Below, piece after piece: positions 1-8,589 of a DNA stretch of 64,000 nucleotides (its first letter is position 1; every line of letters begins with the position of its first letter). Source of the DNA: Candidatus Saccharimonadota bacterium. Lineage in GTDB: Bacteria; Patescibacteriota; Saccharimonadia; Saccharimonadales; Saccharimonadaceae. Under the pieces are notes generated by a model. The model did not search any database, had not been told where the DNA came from, and saw nothing but the letters and a program-made list of their open reading frames with translations. The stretch covers positions 19,200 to 83,199 of the forward strand of contig RYWJ01000003.1 in NCBI GenBank assembly GCA_003979185.1. The letters run 5' to 3'. The position numbers and the translations under genes are program-made.

Positions 1-174
1 CGCCAAGCCAAGGATACTCAGAGTGGCGACCCCCACCGCTATGCTATCCAACCTTGTAAGGTAAGTGAAGCGCACTGCGCCAGTAGAGATGTCGCGATTG
101 GTGTAACCACCCCAAAAGGCGATTACGACCGACACAGCCATTAAGGCATACCAATAATTAAAGTGCTCGAACAT
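1..174 (-). CDS. 5' part of a small membrane protein (runs off the left edge)
   Basis: Open frame from an ATG at 174 to the window edge, 58 codons visible. The visible part starts MFEHFNYWYALMAVSVV, with one hydrophobic segment around residues 8-22 and a second starting near residue 46. A GGGGG-type Shine-Dalgarno lies about 12 bases upstream and a full sigma70-type promoter lies at 243-271. No family recognised. The end is outside the window. Confidence 0.6.
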   Translation of the reverse strand, partial: MFEHFNYWYALMAVSVVIAFWGGYTNRDISTGAVRFTYLTRLDSIAVGVATLSILGLA

Positions 175-242
175 TCTAATCAACCCCCTAGCTAGTATGT
201 TCTTAGTAGACTGATGAGTTAAATATTTCAGCCTATACTTCC

Positions 243-271
243 ATTATAGCACACCTTGTCAAAAAAGTCAA
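243..271 (-). promoter_or_regulatory. Strong sigma70-type promoter
   Basis: -35 TTGACT at 266-271, 17-bp spacer, extended -10 TGC-TATAAT at 243-248. It drives the partial gene at 174 with a leader of about 65 nt. The same promoter with small changes recurs upstream of several other small membrane or unknown genes here. Confidence 0.8.
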
Positions 272-276
272 TACTG

Positions 277-972
277 TTATGCTTTTTCGTTTACAGAACT
301 GATGTTTTGCAAAATATAGTTCAGCACATTATCGTTGCCCTTTTCCAATTGTCGAAACGAGAAACCGCTCACGCCAAAATTATCCACTGCCGTTCCTACA
401 ACAAAATATTTTGCGCCGTATGTGTCCGTAAAGGTTTTACCAATAATAGCTTTCCTGTATTCTTCGTAATCTTTTTGTTTCGCAGCGGCGGTTGTTGCCT
501 GATGTTGCTGGTCAGTATACCTTCTTTCAAGCAAGTACTCACCTAGCGAGGTCGTCACCAAGATGGGCATAGCGTCTGCTGGAGCAGTATTAATATCGAC
601 CTCTATTGCCTCCTCTACGACATGCTGCGGCAATACAACACCGTCATAAGCTCCATAGAACGTCACATCATCGAGGATCGTCCCACCACAAGTTTCAATA
701 TCTTTAATCATTTCACTACGTCCTAGAGTTGGCTTGGTATCTGTTGGATTAACGCTGACCTCATTAGTAACATTGCGCGCTAAGATGACGACTCTGCCGT
801 TAGTTTTCTCGCTGGCGTATCGTCGGTAATTATTTTCTACACCTTGAAGCCATAGATTCATGGCGAAGATTAGACCAAAAATTATACCCATTACCATCAT
901 TGTGATGATGTTGCGCTTAAGATAAGCTCATATAGTTCTTGTGCTAATATGTAAAATGTCCTGAAATTTCAT
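277..972 (-). pseudogene. Decayed FtsX/MacB-like permease (in-frame TGA and missing C-terminus)
   Basis: The frame begins with an ATG at 972, directly next to the TAG stop of the permease gene at 973. It reads MKFQDILHISTRTI, then a TGA, then AYLKRNIITMMVMG. The paralogue at 33333 has MKTRDALKISTRTIRAHLKRN at the same place, so the TGA replaces an arginine codon. After the stop the similarity continues (NKAPADA..PILVT, KQKDYE.YR, IGKTF.D.YGAKY) until a TAA at 277. That is about half the paralogue's length, so the C-terminal membrane domain is missing. TGA ends other genes in this window, so recoding is unlikely. A restart at the ATG pair near 900 could still give a 207-residue single-pass protein. 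Confidence 0.8.
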
Positions 973-1881
973 CTAATCCCCTTTGAGTTTTTGGGCTATT
1001 TTCTTATTAGAAAACTGATCAAGACAAAGCAAGAATGATATCGGGGCGGCAAGATACATACATAAAATCGTTTCGACGCACCGCCAGTTCAAACCGATTA
1101 ATATGATCGGGTGGCCAGTAGTCTGAGGATAATACTGCGCGAGTTGCTCCGTAAGATAGCTCCAACCTAGACCAGTCGCGAGTCCGCTGATCAATAACCC
1201 CAAGATAATCGCAAACCGCATCGCCCAAAAGCACATCTCCATCAAATACATGAAATAGATACTGAAGAGTTGTTTCTTAGCCGCCCCCATTGAGCGATAA
1301 AGGACAAAAGTTTTTGTATTGCTCGCGATCAGATGCGCCATCGTAAATGCCAAGATAAAAGCCGATACAATCACAAGGACTATACTAACAGGTCTGATGA
1401 GAGCGCGATTTTTGTCCTGAAAATAGCTATAGACACTAAGCTGATTGCTAAAAAGTTCTTCGATGACATACTTCTTAGCGTCATAACCCAGCTCCCGCAC
1501 ATCATCTTTATGATTAACGTAGTCATTAGCACTCTTGAGCTTCTGGAATCTTGCCACTATGATATTTTGTGGTAATTCACCACCTAGCTGCTCCTGCTGC
1601 TGCGCGGACAATGTTACAACCGTTCCACCATATCGCTCTATACGCTGACGGATAAAACTATCATCTATCCCACGGTCTTCGTAGTAATTTGCTAAATAAA
1701 TCCATCCATCCGTAGTTTCTCCAGCATAACGCAGGGTCACATTTTCTAATCCTTGCATGACGAAAAGTATCCCAAGCAACAAACCAAATAACGCACCGAC
1801 AGTAATAATGGTCGCTACACTTCTCGTCTTGTAGGCCGCGTATTCGCGATGCGCTAATCTATAGATGTCACGGAGTTTCAT
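973..1881 (-). CDS. FtsX-like ABC transporter permease subunit
   Basis: 302 residues. An N-terminal membrane segment (about 22-45) is followed by an extracytoplasmic region of about 120 residues, then three C-terminal membrane segments with FtsX/MacB character (VLVIVSAFILAFTMAHLIAS, then YRSMGAAKKQLFSIY). The start ATG is 35 bases after the stop of the thioredoxin reductase gene, so it probably belongs to that operon. No ATPase gene lies nearby, so the partner is unknown. Permeases of this type usually act in export of lipid or peptide, or in envelope control. The decayed copy at 277-972 follows without a gap. Confidence 0.75.
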   Translation of the reverse strand: MKLRDIYRLAHREYAAYKTRSVATIITVGALFGLLLGILFVMQGLENVTLRYAGETTDGWIYLANYYEDRGIDDSFIRQRIERYGGTVVTLSAQQQEQLGGELPQNIIVARFQKLKSANDYVNHKDDVRELGYDAKKYVIEELFSNQLSVYSYFQDKNRALIRPVSIVLVIVSAFILAFTMAHLIASNTKTFVLYRSMGAAKKQLFSIYFMYLMEMCFWAMRFAIILGLLISGLATGLGWSYLTEQLAQYYPQTTGHPIILIGLNWRCVETILCMYLAAPISFLLCLDQFSNKKIAQKLKGD

Positions 1882-1916
1882 ACGCTATTCCCACCATGCC
1901 ATATGCATACTTTTCA

Positions 1917-2762
1917 TTACTGCGTCTTGAGCCAGTTATTGATTTCGATTGCCGCACTTGCACCATCTGCTGCCGCCGTGACGAATTGTTTGATCTTCCC
2001 TTGACGTACATCGCCTGCCGCAAATAAGCCTGGGATTTTGGTCTGATAGGCAAAATTACCTTGACCATTGATAATCACAAAATTATTCTTATCTAGAATC
2101 TCTGCAAAGTTTGCCAAAAATTTCGTAGCTGGCAGTTTACCAATATAAACAAAAATATGTTGATATGGGGCTAGATTCTCACGAGTTGGCTCCAAATCCT
2201 CTATAATCTCAACGTTAGTTAGACCCTCTAGACGCTCAAGTAACTCCTGATCAGCCTTCATACGCGAGTGTGTAATGATTGTCACCTTTTCCGCTAAGCC
2301 GGCCAGATAGAGTGCCTCCTGAGCAGCCGAATTTGCCCCGCCAATCACCGCGACGTGCTTGTCACGCGCTAAAGCTCCATCGCAAAGCGCGCAGTATGAT
2401 ACTGGTGCCTCAGGAATGAAACTCAAACGTTTTGGCTCTGAGCCGGTCGCCACCAGTACCGCCTTTGCCTCGACCGCACCACCATCAATTGTCAATGTAA
2501 AACCTTTTTCGTTGCGTTCGATCTCGGAACACTCTCCATACTCCAAAGTCGCTCCTACCGCCTTAGCTTGATCGCGCATTTGCCGAGCTAGATCTTTCCC
2601 TTCCCCGAGGAATCCAGGATAATTCTCCAGCTTCGAGATAATCGGCAAGACCCCACCAAACTCGGCTTTCTCAAAGACTTTAACTTCCAGTCCAGCGCGC
2701 GCGGCATAAATCGCCCCCGAAAGTGCTGCTGTACCACCACCAATAATCGCCAAGTCAAGCAT
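1917..2762 (-). CDS. trxB: Thioredoxin reductase-like flavoprotein
   Basis: 281 residues, slightly shorter than typical TrxB (about 310). It has an N-terminal FAD-binding GGGTAALSGAIYAARAG motif, the redox pair in YCALCDGALA (CxxC, usually CATC), a second dinucleotide-binding loop VIGGANSAAQEALYLA and a C-terminal GLFAAGDVRQG FAD motif. It should transfer electrons from NAD(P)H to a thioredoxin-like partner in the cytoplasm. It starts 2 bases after the stop of the FKBP-type isomerase gene, so the two are co-transcribed. The pairing suggests a role in thiol and protein-folding upkeep. Confidence 0.88.
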   Translation of the reverse strand: MLDLAIIGGGTAALSGAIYAARAGLEVKVFEKAEFGGVLPIISKLENYPGFLGEGKDLARQMRDQAKAVGATLEYGECSEIERNEKGFTLTIDGGAVEAKAVLVATGSEPKRLSFIPEAPVSYCALCDGALARDKHVAVIGGANSAAQEALYLAGLAEKVTIITHSRMKADQELLERLEGLTNVEIIEDLEPTRENLAPYQHIFVYIGKLPATKFLANFAEILDKNNFVIINGQGNFAYQTKIPGLFAAGDVRQGKIKQFVTAAADGASAAIEINNWLKTQ

Positions 2763-2764
2763 TA

Positions 2765-3496
2765 TTACTGGCCACCAAGCTTTAACATGTACAGCTTAAC
2801 ATTGAGATCACTAAGCTCGCTCTGGATCGTCTTAACTTTCTTCAAATCTTCATCCTCAGGCAACATCATCACGATGAATTTCAACGGTGCGCCTGCCCCA
2901 CAAGCCCTAGAACCATTAGTTTCATCCTTATAGGCAAGCTCACCTGGAATCGAGAGCTGACGTACACCACCGATCTTCATACCAATAATACCCTGTATCC
3001 ACCCCTCAATCATGCTCGAACTACCAACGAGCGGCTGTTGCAAACCAGTAGGATTCTGCTTGTTTTTATCATCCTCGGCGTAAGCAAATGACGAGTCAAA
3101 CACCTTACCATCAGCACACCAACCAATATAGTAAGCATTGTAGTTAATATCTTTCTCTTGCAACTGGGTACCAGTACCCTCTTTCAGATCCTTGATCTCT
3201 AGTTTCTTATCGTTTGCCGCAGTGGCGTTATAAGCCTTGACCTGACTTTTGTAATAGTCCTGCAAAGTCTTGAAGTACTTATCAGAAAGTGGCTTCACAG
3301 CCTCTGCGAGTTCCGCGTTCTTAGCGTCTATTTGATCCTCTAGCTCAGCCATCTGTGCATTGCGATCTTGCTGGCTTGAGGAATTACTCATCACAATAAA
3401 CATATAGGTTAAAACCGTCGACCCCAATAAAAGAATCGCCACCAAGATAATAATTACACGCTGCCACGGGCTAGTTTTTAACGCTTTTTCGTCCAT
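2765..3496 (-). CDS. Membrane-anchored FKBP-type peptidyl-prolyl isomerase
   Basis: 243 residues. One N-terminal membrane segment (about 13-36) is followed by a charged helix (AQMAELEDQIDAKNAELAEA) and an FKBP-like domain (LKEGTGTQLQEKD, GWCADGKVFDSSF, EGWIQGIIGMKIGGVRQLSIP, GAPLKFIVMM). The domain lies outside the membrane, so it probably helps folding of secreted proteins. A short C-terminal coil follows. A strong Shine-Dalgarno (AAGGAGG) precedes the ATG at 3496. It follows pheT and precedes trxB in one operon. Confidence 0.85.
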   Translation of the reverse strand: MDEKALKTSPWQRVIIILVAILLLGSTVLTYMFIVMSNSSSQQDRNAQMAELEDQIDAKNAELAEAVKPLSDKYFKTLQDYYKSQVKAYNATAANDKKLEIKDLKEGTGTQLQEKDINYNAYYIGWCADGKVFDSSFAYAEDDKNKQNPTGLQQPLVGSSSMIEGWIQGIIGMKIGGVRQLSIPGELAYKDETNGSRACGAGAPLKFIVMMLPEDEDLKKVKTIQSELSDLNVKLYMLKLGGQ

Positions 3497-3520
3497 ATTC
3501 CTCCTTATGCTAGAATTACT

Positions 3521-6058
3521 CTAAATTACCATTGCGCCAATTTTCGTCATCTCTACTGTAATTTTTTCCATTATAGCAGAAATCTCCAGCGAATCCAAGG
3601 TGTGTTCCAGACTAGAAAACTTCAAATGGAACGAAAGATTTTTATTCTCAGTATCAGCCTGATAGATCGAAGCTGGTTCGACTTCATAAATCAAATTACT
3701 CGCCGTCATCACTCCGTAAAGCGCATTACTGACACGACCAAAAGGCATATCCGCTGCGACTTTTACGGTCAAATCACGTTCGACTGAGGGGAACTTTGAC
3801 ATCTTAACATCTACAGCAATCGTTGGTTCAAGATCGACGATCTGATCGAGTTCTACCTCGGCTACCGCAATTGGTGCTTCCAGCTTAAACTTCCGCAATA
3901 CAGCCGCTCTGAGTTCACCAAAAGCTCCAATCCGGTGATTATTGACTAAAATCTCTGCCGAACGGACCGGCTCAAGATATGAATATAATTTTGCAGTTTC
4001 TGATCCTGGTGCGATTTGTTTGTATTCAATATCAATCTTCAAACCTCGCTCCATCAGGGCAAAAATCTTTGTCTTTAGCTCATAGAAATCACCCAAGCAA
4101 ACGATCCCAAGATCCGTTGTCAGGATCGGAGTTTCTTCTTTACTCAAGCCGTTCTGACGGTTAGAAACTTGATTCATTTCGTAAATCGTAAACTTTTTAT
4201 GTCCAGCTTTGACATTTTCTCGCACTTTATCAATTAAGCTAGGTACGATCTGTTGACGAAAACATTGCAACTCTGGAGAAATCGAGTTTACAATCTCATA
4301 GCTCTGCGCTGGATCTTGGCCAACCCGCTCAAGCAAGTTTTTACTGACAAAAGAATAAGTTAAAACCTCGTGCATCGCCAAGCTATCGGACAAAATATCA
4401 CGTAAATTGGTCTTCAAGGCCAGCATTGGTGAAACCTGCGTACCATTGAACTCACCTTTTGGCAAAGTTAGTGGAATATTATCATAGCCTAGCAATCTGC
4501 CCACTTCTTCAATAACATCTTCCTTAATATGAATGTCTGTACGCCAAATTGGCACCAGAACCCTCAAATTGACGTTCTGAGCGACTTTTGTGCTAGAGCT
4601 TACTTCTATACGGCTTTTTGATTGAGAGGCCTCAGAAGGCTCAGAAATGCCCTTAGACGGCAAGTCAGCCTTTTCTTCTACCTCAAAACCAACATTTTCC
4701 AAAGTTTTTGTAATCATTTCGACAGAATAATCTGTACCAAGTAGTGAGTTAATCCTATCTGTTGTAATATTTACAACATTTTGCTTTTGATGATCAGCCC
4801 ATTCATCCGCCACAGCCAGAACTTTTAAGTCAGAACCCATTTCGGCGACGGTTTCCGCAAGTACAGGATAGGTCATAGCAGCTGGCTGCCCCTTGGTGAA
4901 ACGTGTGATAGCTTCTGAGAAAATCCCGTGCGCCATCTGAGTCTTACGGAGATTATACAATGAGAAAGTTGCGCTCTCCAAGACCACACGCTTCGTCGAA
5001 GCATCTATTTCGGTATTTTTGCCCCCCATCGCACCAGCGAGTGCAACGGGTACATTATTAGAAGTGATCAAGATATCCTCTGAAATACACTGAATCGTTT
5101 TACCGTCAAGTAATTGAATCTCCTCACCCTCCTTAGCAGCGCGTACAATAATCTCCGGTTTGTTGATGCCACCTACTTCAACTAGCTTATCGTAATCAAA
5201 AGCGTGTAGTGGCTGTCCGGTGCGCAGCATAATCATATTCGTCAAATCCACCATAGGATTGATAGAACGCATACCAGCCTTCGCTAGAAAAACATCACCG
5301 TAATAAGTCAAATAATGCTTTTTGCCATACTCTGGCAGATCAAACACCGCACAACTATAACGTGGGCAAAGCTCCTGATCTGTAATCGTGATGCCTATCG
5401 GCAAATCATGCACTGGTGTCAACTCTGGCCAAAATGGCTCTTGAAAGTCCACACCCAAGATGCCCGCTACTTCACGAGCAAAGCCAATCAAACCAAAACA
5501 ATCTGGACGATGTGTCAAAGATTTGTTTTCAACGTCTAGGATTAGATCATCTAGTTCAAATACATCAATCAGACTATCGCCCGGCTGCGCCATTTTTGGA
5601 TTGATTTCGGCGATAGTTTTATGCTCATTATCAAAACCTAGCTCATCCGCGCCAGCCAACATACCATTAGACTCATAGCCTTGAAGCTTGCGCACACTCA
5701 GCTTAAAATTCTCATTACCATAGGTCGACGGAACAATACTGCCCGGAGTGATCCAAACTGCCAGCATCCCTGCACGCACGTTTGGTGCACCACAAACCAC
5801 CTGCACCAGGCCATTCTCCAACTGATTGAACTCTTGGTTATGTGCGCCGGCATCAATCTCACAGAGATTGAGATGCGTGCCTTCGATCGGGGTCGCTTTG
5901 ATTACTTTTGCCACATAAACACCCTGATATCTGGGCGCCCAGTCGATCACTTCTTCAATCTCCACTAGACGCGAACCAATCGAGCTAATCAAATCCTGAT
6001 CAGAAATGCCCTCAGGAATTGCCACATATTTTTTAATTTCATTAAGCGAGATTAACAT
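3521..6058 (-). CDS. pheT: Phenylalanine-tRNA ligase beta subunit
   Basis: 845 residues, close to the usual length. It contains the N-terminal tRNA-binding OB fold (YVAKVIKATPIEGTHLNLCEID, VVCGAPNVRAG), the B3/B4 editing region (SLTHRPDCFGLIGFAREVAG, LAGAMGG), the B5 domain and a C-terminal anticodon-binding-like FDX domain (KFPSVERDLTVKV). It works as an alpha2beta2 enzyme with the product of the gene just upstream. The ATG at 6058 directly follows the pheS stop codon, so translation is probably coupled. A serine/lysine-rich insertion near residue 470 is unusual. Confidence 0.95.
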   Translation of the reverse strand: MLISLNEIKKYVAIPEGISDQDLISSIGSRLVEIEEVIDWAPRYQGVYVAKVIKATPIEGTHLNLCEIDAGAHNQEFNQLENGLVQVVCGAPNVRAGMLAVWITPGSIVPSTYGNENFKLSVRKLQGYESNGMLAGADELGFDNEHKTIAEINPKMAQPGDSLIDVFELDDLILDVENKSLTHRPDCFGLIGFAREVAGILGVDFQEPFWPELTPVHDLPIGITITDQELCPRYSCAVFDLPEYGKKHYLTYYGDVFLAKAGMRSINPMVDLTNMIMLRTGQPLHAFDYDKLVEVGGINKPEIIVRAAKEGEEIQLLDGKTIQCISEDILITSNNVPVALAGAMGGKNTEIDASTKRVVLESATFSLYNLRKTQMAHGIFSEAITRFTKGQPAAMTYPVLAETVAEMGSDLKVLAVADEWADHQKQNVVNITTDRINSLLGTDYSVEMITKTLENVGFEVEEKADLPSKGISEPSEASQSKSRIEVSSSTKVAQNVNLRVLVPIWRTDIHIKEDVIEEVGRLLGYDNIPLTLPKGEFNGTQVSPMLALKTNLRDILSDSLAMHEVLTYSFVSKNLLERVGQDPAQSYEIVNSISPELQCFRQQIVPSLIDKVRENVKAGHKKFTIYEMNQVSNRQNGLSKEETPILTTDLGIVCLGDFYELKTKIFALMERGLKIDIEYKQIAPGSETAKLYSYLEPVRSAEILVNNHRIGAFGELRAAVLRKFKLEAPIAVAEVELDQIVDLEPTIAVDVKMSKFPSVERDLTVKVAADMPFGRVSNALYGVMTASNLIYEVEPASIYQADTENKNLSFHLKFSSLEHTLDSLEISAIMEKITVEMTKIGAMVI

Positions 6059-7000
6059 CTAAAATTCCTCCAAAAAATCAAGTTTGCCCGACTCAAAGTA
6101 GCGCACATCATTCAAGCCGTATTTTAGCATTACCAACCGATCAATGCCGCCGCCCCAAGCAAAGCCATGGTACTGCTCTGGGTCAATTCCAGCCGTTTTC
6201 AACACGTTTGGATGAATCATGCCACAGCCTCCCATTTCTAACCAACCTTTCCCACCCAAAGCCGCTGGTTTCTCAATCAAGAATTCAGCCGACGGCTCAG
6301 TGAACGGAAAATAACCTGGCTGAGTCTTGATATTGAGCTTTTGGCCATAATAAAGCTCAAAGAAGCGTTTCAGTACCCCAAACATCTGCCCCATGTTTGC
6401 ATCTTTTGAAACAAATACGCCCTCACATTGATAAAAGGTATGCTCATGAGTTGCATCCACATCTTCATTACGAAAAACTCGACCTGGGATTACCACTGCA
6501 ATCTGTCCACCGTTTTCAAGATCTTTTTTGTATTTCTTCAGAGCACGATGTTGCATGGTCGAAGTATGGGCTGGCGGAATAAAGCCCTCAGAGGTGCGAA
6601 AAGTATCATAACCATCACGCGCTGGATGACCTTGAGCGAAGTTAAGGCTATCAAACATATGAAATTCATCATCAAGCTGCCGCGATTCCATCACATTGAA
6701 ACCCATATCAGAGTAAATTTTGACCACTCGGTCAAGCTCGACCATCAGGGGATGCTTGGATCCCAAATCTAGCTTAAAAATTGGTTGGTTTGGCGCACAA
6801 GGCGCTGAAACGTCAATCGGCTCAACATTCTCGCTCTCCGCCGCTTCCTCCAGCTCGGTAATTTGCCGCAAAATTGCCTGCTTCTTCGCATTCATTTGCC
6901 GCCCAAACTCACCCCGCTCCTCTGGCGGTAAAGTTTTGATCTTGGCATATTCGGCGTTGATGTTTTTTAGCTCAACTTTTAACTTCTCTATCTCTGACAT
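6059..7000 (-). CDS. pheS: Phenylalanine-tRNA ligase alpha subunit
   Basis: 313 residues. An N-terminal coiled region is followed by the class II catalytic core: motif 2 (GRVFRNEDVDATHEHTFYQCEGV), the Phe-pocket region (PGYFPFTEPSAEFLIEK, GCGMIHPNVL) and motif 3 (GFAWGGGIDRLVMLKYG). The coiled N-terminal arm is shorter than usual. It catalyses charging of tRNA-Phe with PheT. A -10 box TATAAT ends 7 bases before the ATG and predicts a leaderless mRNA. Confidence 0.95.
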   Translation of the reverse strand: MSEIEKLKVELKNINAEYAKIKTLPPEERGEFGRQMNAKKQAILRQITELEEAAESENVEPIDVSAPCAPNQPIFKLDLGSKHPLMVELDRVVKIYSDMGFNVMESRQLDDEFHMFDSLNFAQGHPARDGYDTFRTSEGFIPPAHTSTMQHRALKKYKKDLENGGQIAVVIPGRVFRNEDVDATHEHTFYQCEGVFVSKDANMGQMFGVLKRFFELYYGQKLNIKTQPGYFPFTEPSAEFLIEKPAALGGKGWLEMGGCGMIHPNVLKTAGIDPEQYHGFAWGGGIDRLVMLKYGLNDVRYFESGKLDFLEEF

Positions 7001-7007
7001 AATAATA

Positions 7008-7013
7008 ATTATA
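7008..7013 (-). promoter_or_regulatory. -10 box of pheS, leaderless type
   Basis: Extended -10 TGC-TATAAT, only 7 bases from the ATG at 7000. No good -35 is visible. The first transcribed base should fall at or next to the start codon. Confidence 0.65.
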
Positions 7014-7116
7014 GCACAAAACAGTCATTTCCTAAGAGAAAACAACCCTCCAGCCCAAAGTCATATACTTACTTAAAGCACTTCTCACGCAAGCTAATTT
7101 ATTTACTGAATAAGAA

Positions 7117-7338
7117 TTAGATAAAGAAAATACAGAACAGCGAAATAATCGCCAATACGATCAAAACAATCCAAATCCAAGTAAAACGGCCTGTTTTCTT
7201 CGTGTCTTTCACATAGTTCGAATCATCAACATAATCTGGGTCGTGACGACGCTCGCTCTGTGCTCGCGCCCGCAAATCAGCCGAAATACGGCGGTTTAAC
7301 TCCGACCTATCCTCACCTCTCGACATCATTACACCCAT
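7117..7338 (-). CDS. Small tail-anchored protein of unknown function
   Basis: 73 residues. A charged N-terminal part (RGEDRSELNRRISADLRARAQ) is followed by one C-terminal membrane segment (FTWIWIVLIVLAIISLFCI). The ATG at 7338 has an AGGAG Shine-Dalgarno at good distance. Two further ATGs at codons 4 and 5 are alternatives. No family recognised. Confidence 0.6.
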   Translation of the reverse strand: MGVMMSRGEDRSELNRRISADLRARAQSERRHDPDYVDDSNYVKDTKKTGRFTWIWIVLIVLAIISLFCIFFI

Positions 7339-7509
7339 AAATTACTCCTATCCTTTCTATGCTTAAAAATCTATCAATTACACCACAACAATTTTAGTCG
7401 TATTTTATTATTCTAACACACTTCTTTCCTGTTGTGCTTAACTTTTCTTAGTGATTTTTACTGTTCATGTGCTATAATGAGAGAAATATTAGAAATTAAG
7501 GAGGTTAGA

Positions 7510-8505
7510 ATGGCGAACCAAAAGCCAAACAAATCTGGAAAGAAGAACAATTCCCAGCCAGAACCTAAGAAAGAACTTAAAGAATCCAAAGACATCAAGT
7601 CAACTAAGGATGTCAAGGAAACCAAAGAGGTCAAAGAGAAAACCAGCGAATCCAAGGCTACCGTAGTTGCTTCCGCACCAAAGAGTACCAATCCGCTCAA
7701 AGGTTTCTTCGCTCGCAAATACGGTGAGAATGAGAATATTTTAACCATTTTTAAGACTCCAAAGATCTGGGGTGCATTAATTGGCGAAGTTTTTGGTACC
7801 ATGCTACTTGTGATGGTTTTGTTGACTTTGGGTACTAACCCACTCTACATTACTTTCGCTGTACTTGGTCTATATGTGGCTATTTTTGGCATTTCTGGTG
7901 CCAATCTCAACCCACTTGTGACCGCTGGTCTCATGGCTTCCCGTCGTATGTCTGCCATCCGTGGCGTACTCTACATGCTTGCACAATTGCTCGGCGGTTG
8001 GCTTGGCTTGATCGTTATCAACGCTTTCCGTCTCGCTAGCGAAGCCAGCACACCTTTGCCAATTATGAACGAGGTCACTGGCGAAACTTTCTGGGCAGTT
8101 GCACTTGTCGAGTTACTAGGTGCTATTGTTATTGCTTTCGCTTTTGCACGCGCACTCAAGCTTGCTAAGAAGAACGCTTTGGCTTTCGGGTTCGTCGTTG
8201 CTAGTAGTATGACCCTTGCCATTATCTTTGGTATGGTTATCACTCAGAATTTCTTTGGTATCCAGTACGGTTTTATGTTTAACCCAGTTGCTGCTTTGAT
8301 GTATCAGATTTTGCCAACTAGCGCTGATAACTTCGGTGAGCTAGCTCAGATGGCTGGCCTTGCTGCTACTGCTTATGTTATCTTCCCTATCATTGGCGGT
8401 ATCGTTGGATTCTATCTTTCCGACCTTACTTCCCGTTTGGCTGGTACAGGTTACAGCTGTGCTTGCGATGATGAATGTGGCTGCACAGAAGTCTGCAACA
8501 AATAA
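7510..8505 (+). CDS. Aquaporin-like MIP-family channel with basic N-terminus and Cys-rich tail
   Basis: 331 residues. The first 70 are lysine/glutamate-rich and probably cytoplasmic. A six-helix channel domain follows, with the two half-helix motifs as GANLNPLVTAG and FNPVAALM, so the canonical NPA pair appears as NPL and NPV. The C-terminus ends in GYSCACDDECGCTEVCNK with five cysteines, which is unusual for the family. It probably passes water, glycerol or a small neutral solute. The start was set at the ATG at 7510 by the AAGGAGG Shine-Dalgarno; a TGTGCTATAAT -10 box lies near 7470. The terminator at 8536-8561 follows. Confidence 0.8.
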   Translation: MANQKPNKSGKKNNSQPEPKKELKESKDIKSTKDVKETKEVKEKTSESKATVVASAPKSTNPLKGFFARKYGENENILTIFKTPKIWGALIGEVFGTMLLVMVLLTLGTNPLYITFAVLGLYVAIFGISGANLNPLVTAGLMASRRMSAIRGVLYMLAQLLGGWLGLIVINAFRLASEASTPLPIMNEVTGETFWAVALVELLGAIVIAFAFARALKLAKKNALAFGFVVASSMTLAIIFGMVITQNFFGIQYGFMFNPVAALMYQILPTSADNFGELAQMAGLAATAYVIFPIIGGIVGFYLSDLTSRLAGTGYSCACDDECGCTEVCNK

Positions 8506-8535
8506 TCATCCGATATTTGATATAAATATCCTACG

Positions 8536-8561
8536 AAGTGCCGTTTATTATAACGGCACTT
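8536..8561 (+). terminator. Intrinsic terminator after the aquaporin gene
   Basis: AAGTGCCGTT hairpin arms around ATTATA, followed by TTT. It sits directly against the promoter of the next gene, whose -10 TATAAT is at 8578-8583. Confidence 0.8.
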
Positions 8562-8577
8562 TTTGGTTAGAGTGTGC

Positions 8578-8583
8578 TATAAT
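8578..8583 (+). promoter_or_regulatory. -10 box of the LTA-synthase-like gene, leaderless type
   Basis: Extended -10 TGC-TATAAT, 6 bases before the ATG at 8590. The preceding terminator occupies the -35 area. Confidence 0.7.
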
Positions 8584-8589
8584 AATCCT

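Noticed and set aside
277..972. UGA read as an amino acid, as in SR1/Gracilibacteria
   Set aside because: tatD, the 43526 gene and the second kinase end in TGA, and the in-frame TGA replaces arginine, not glycine.
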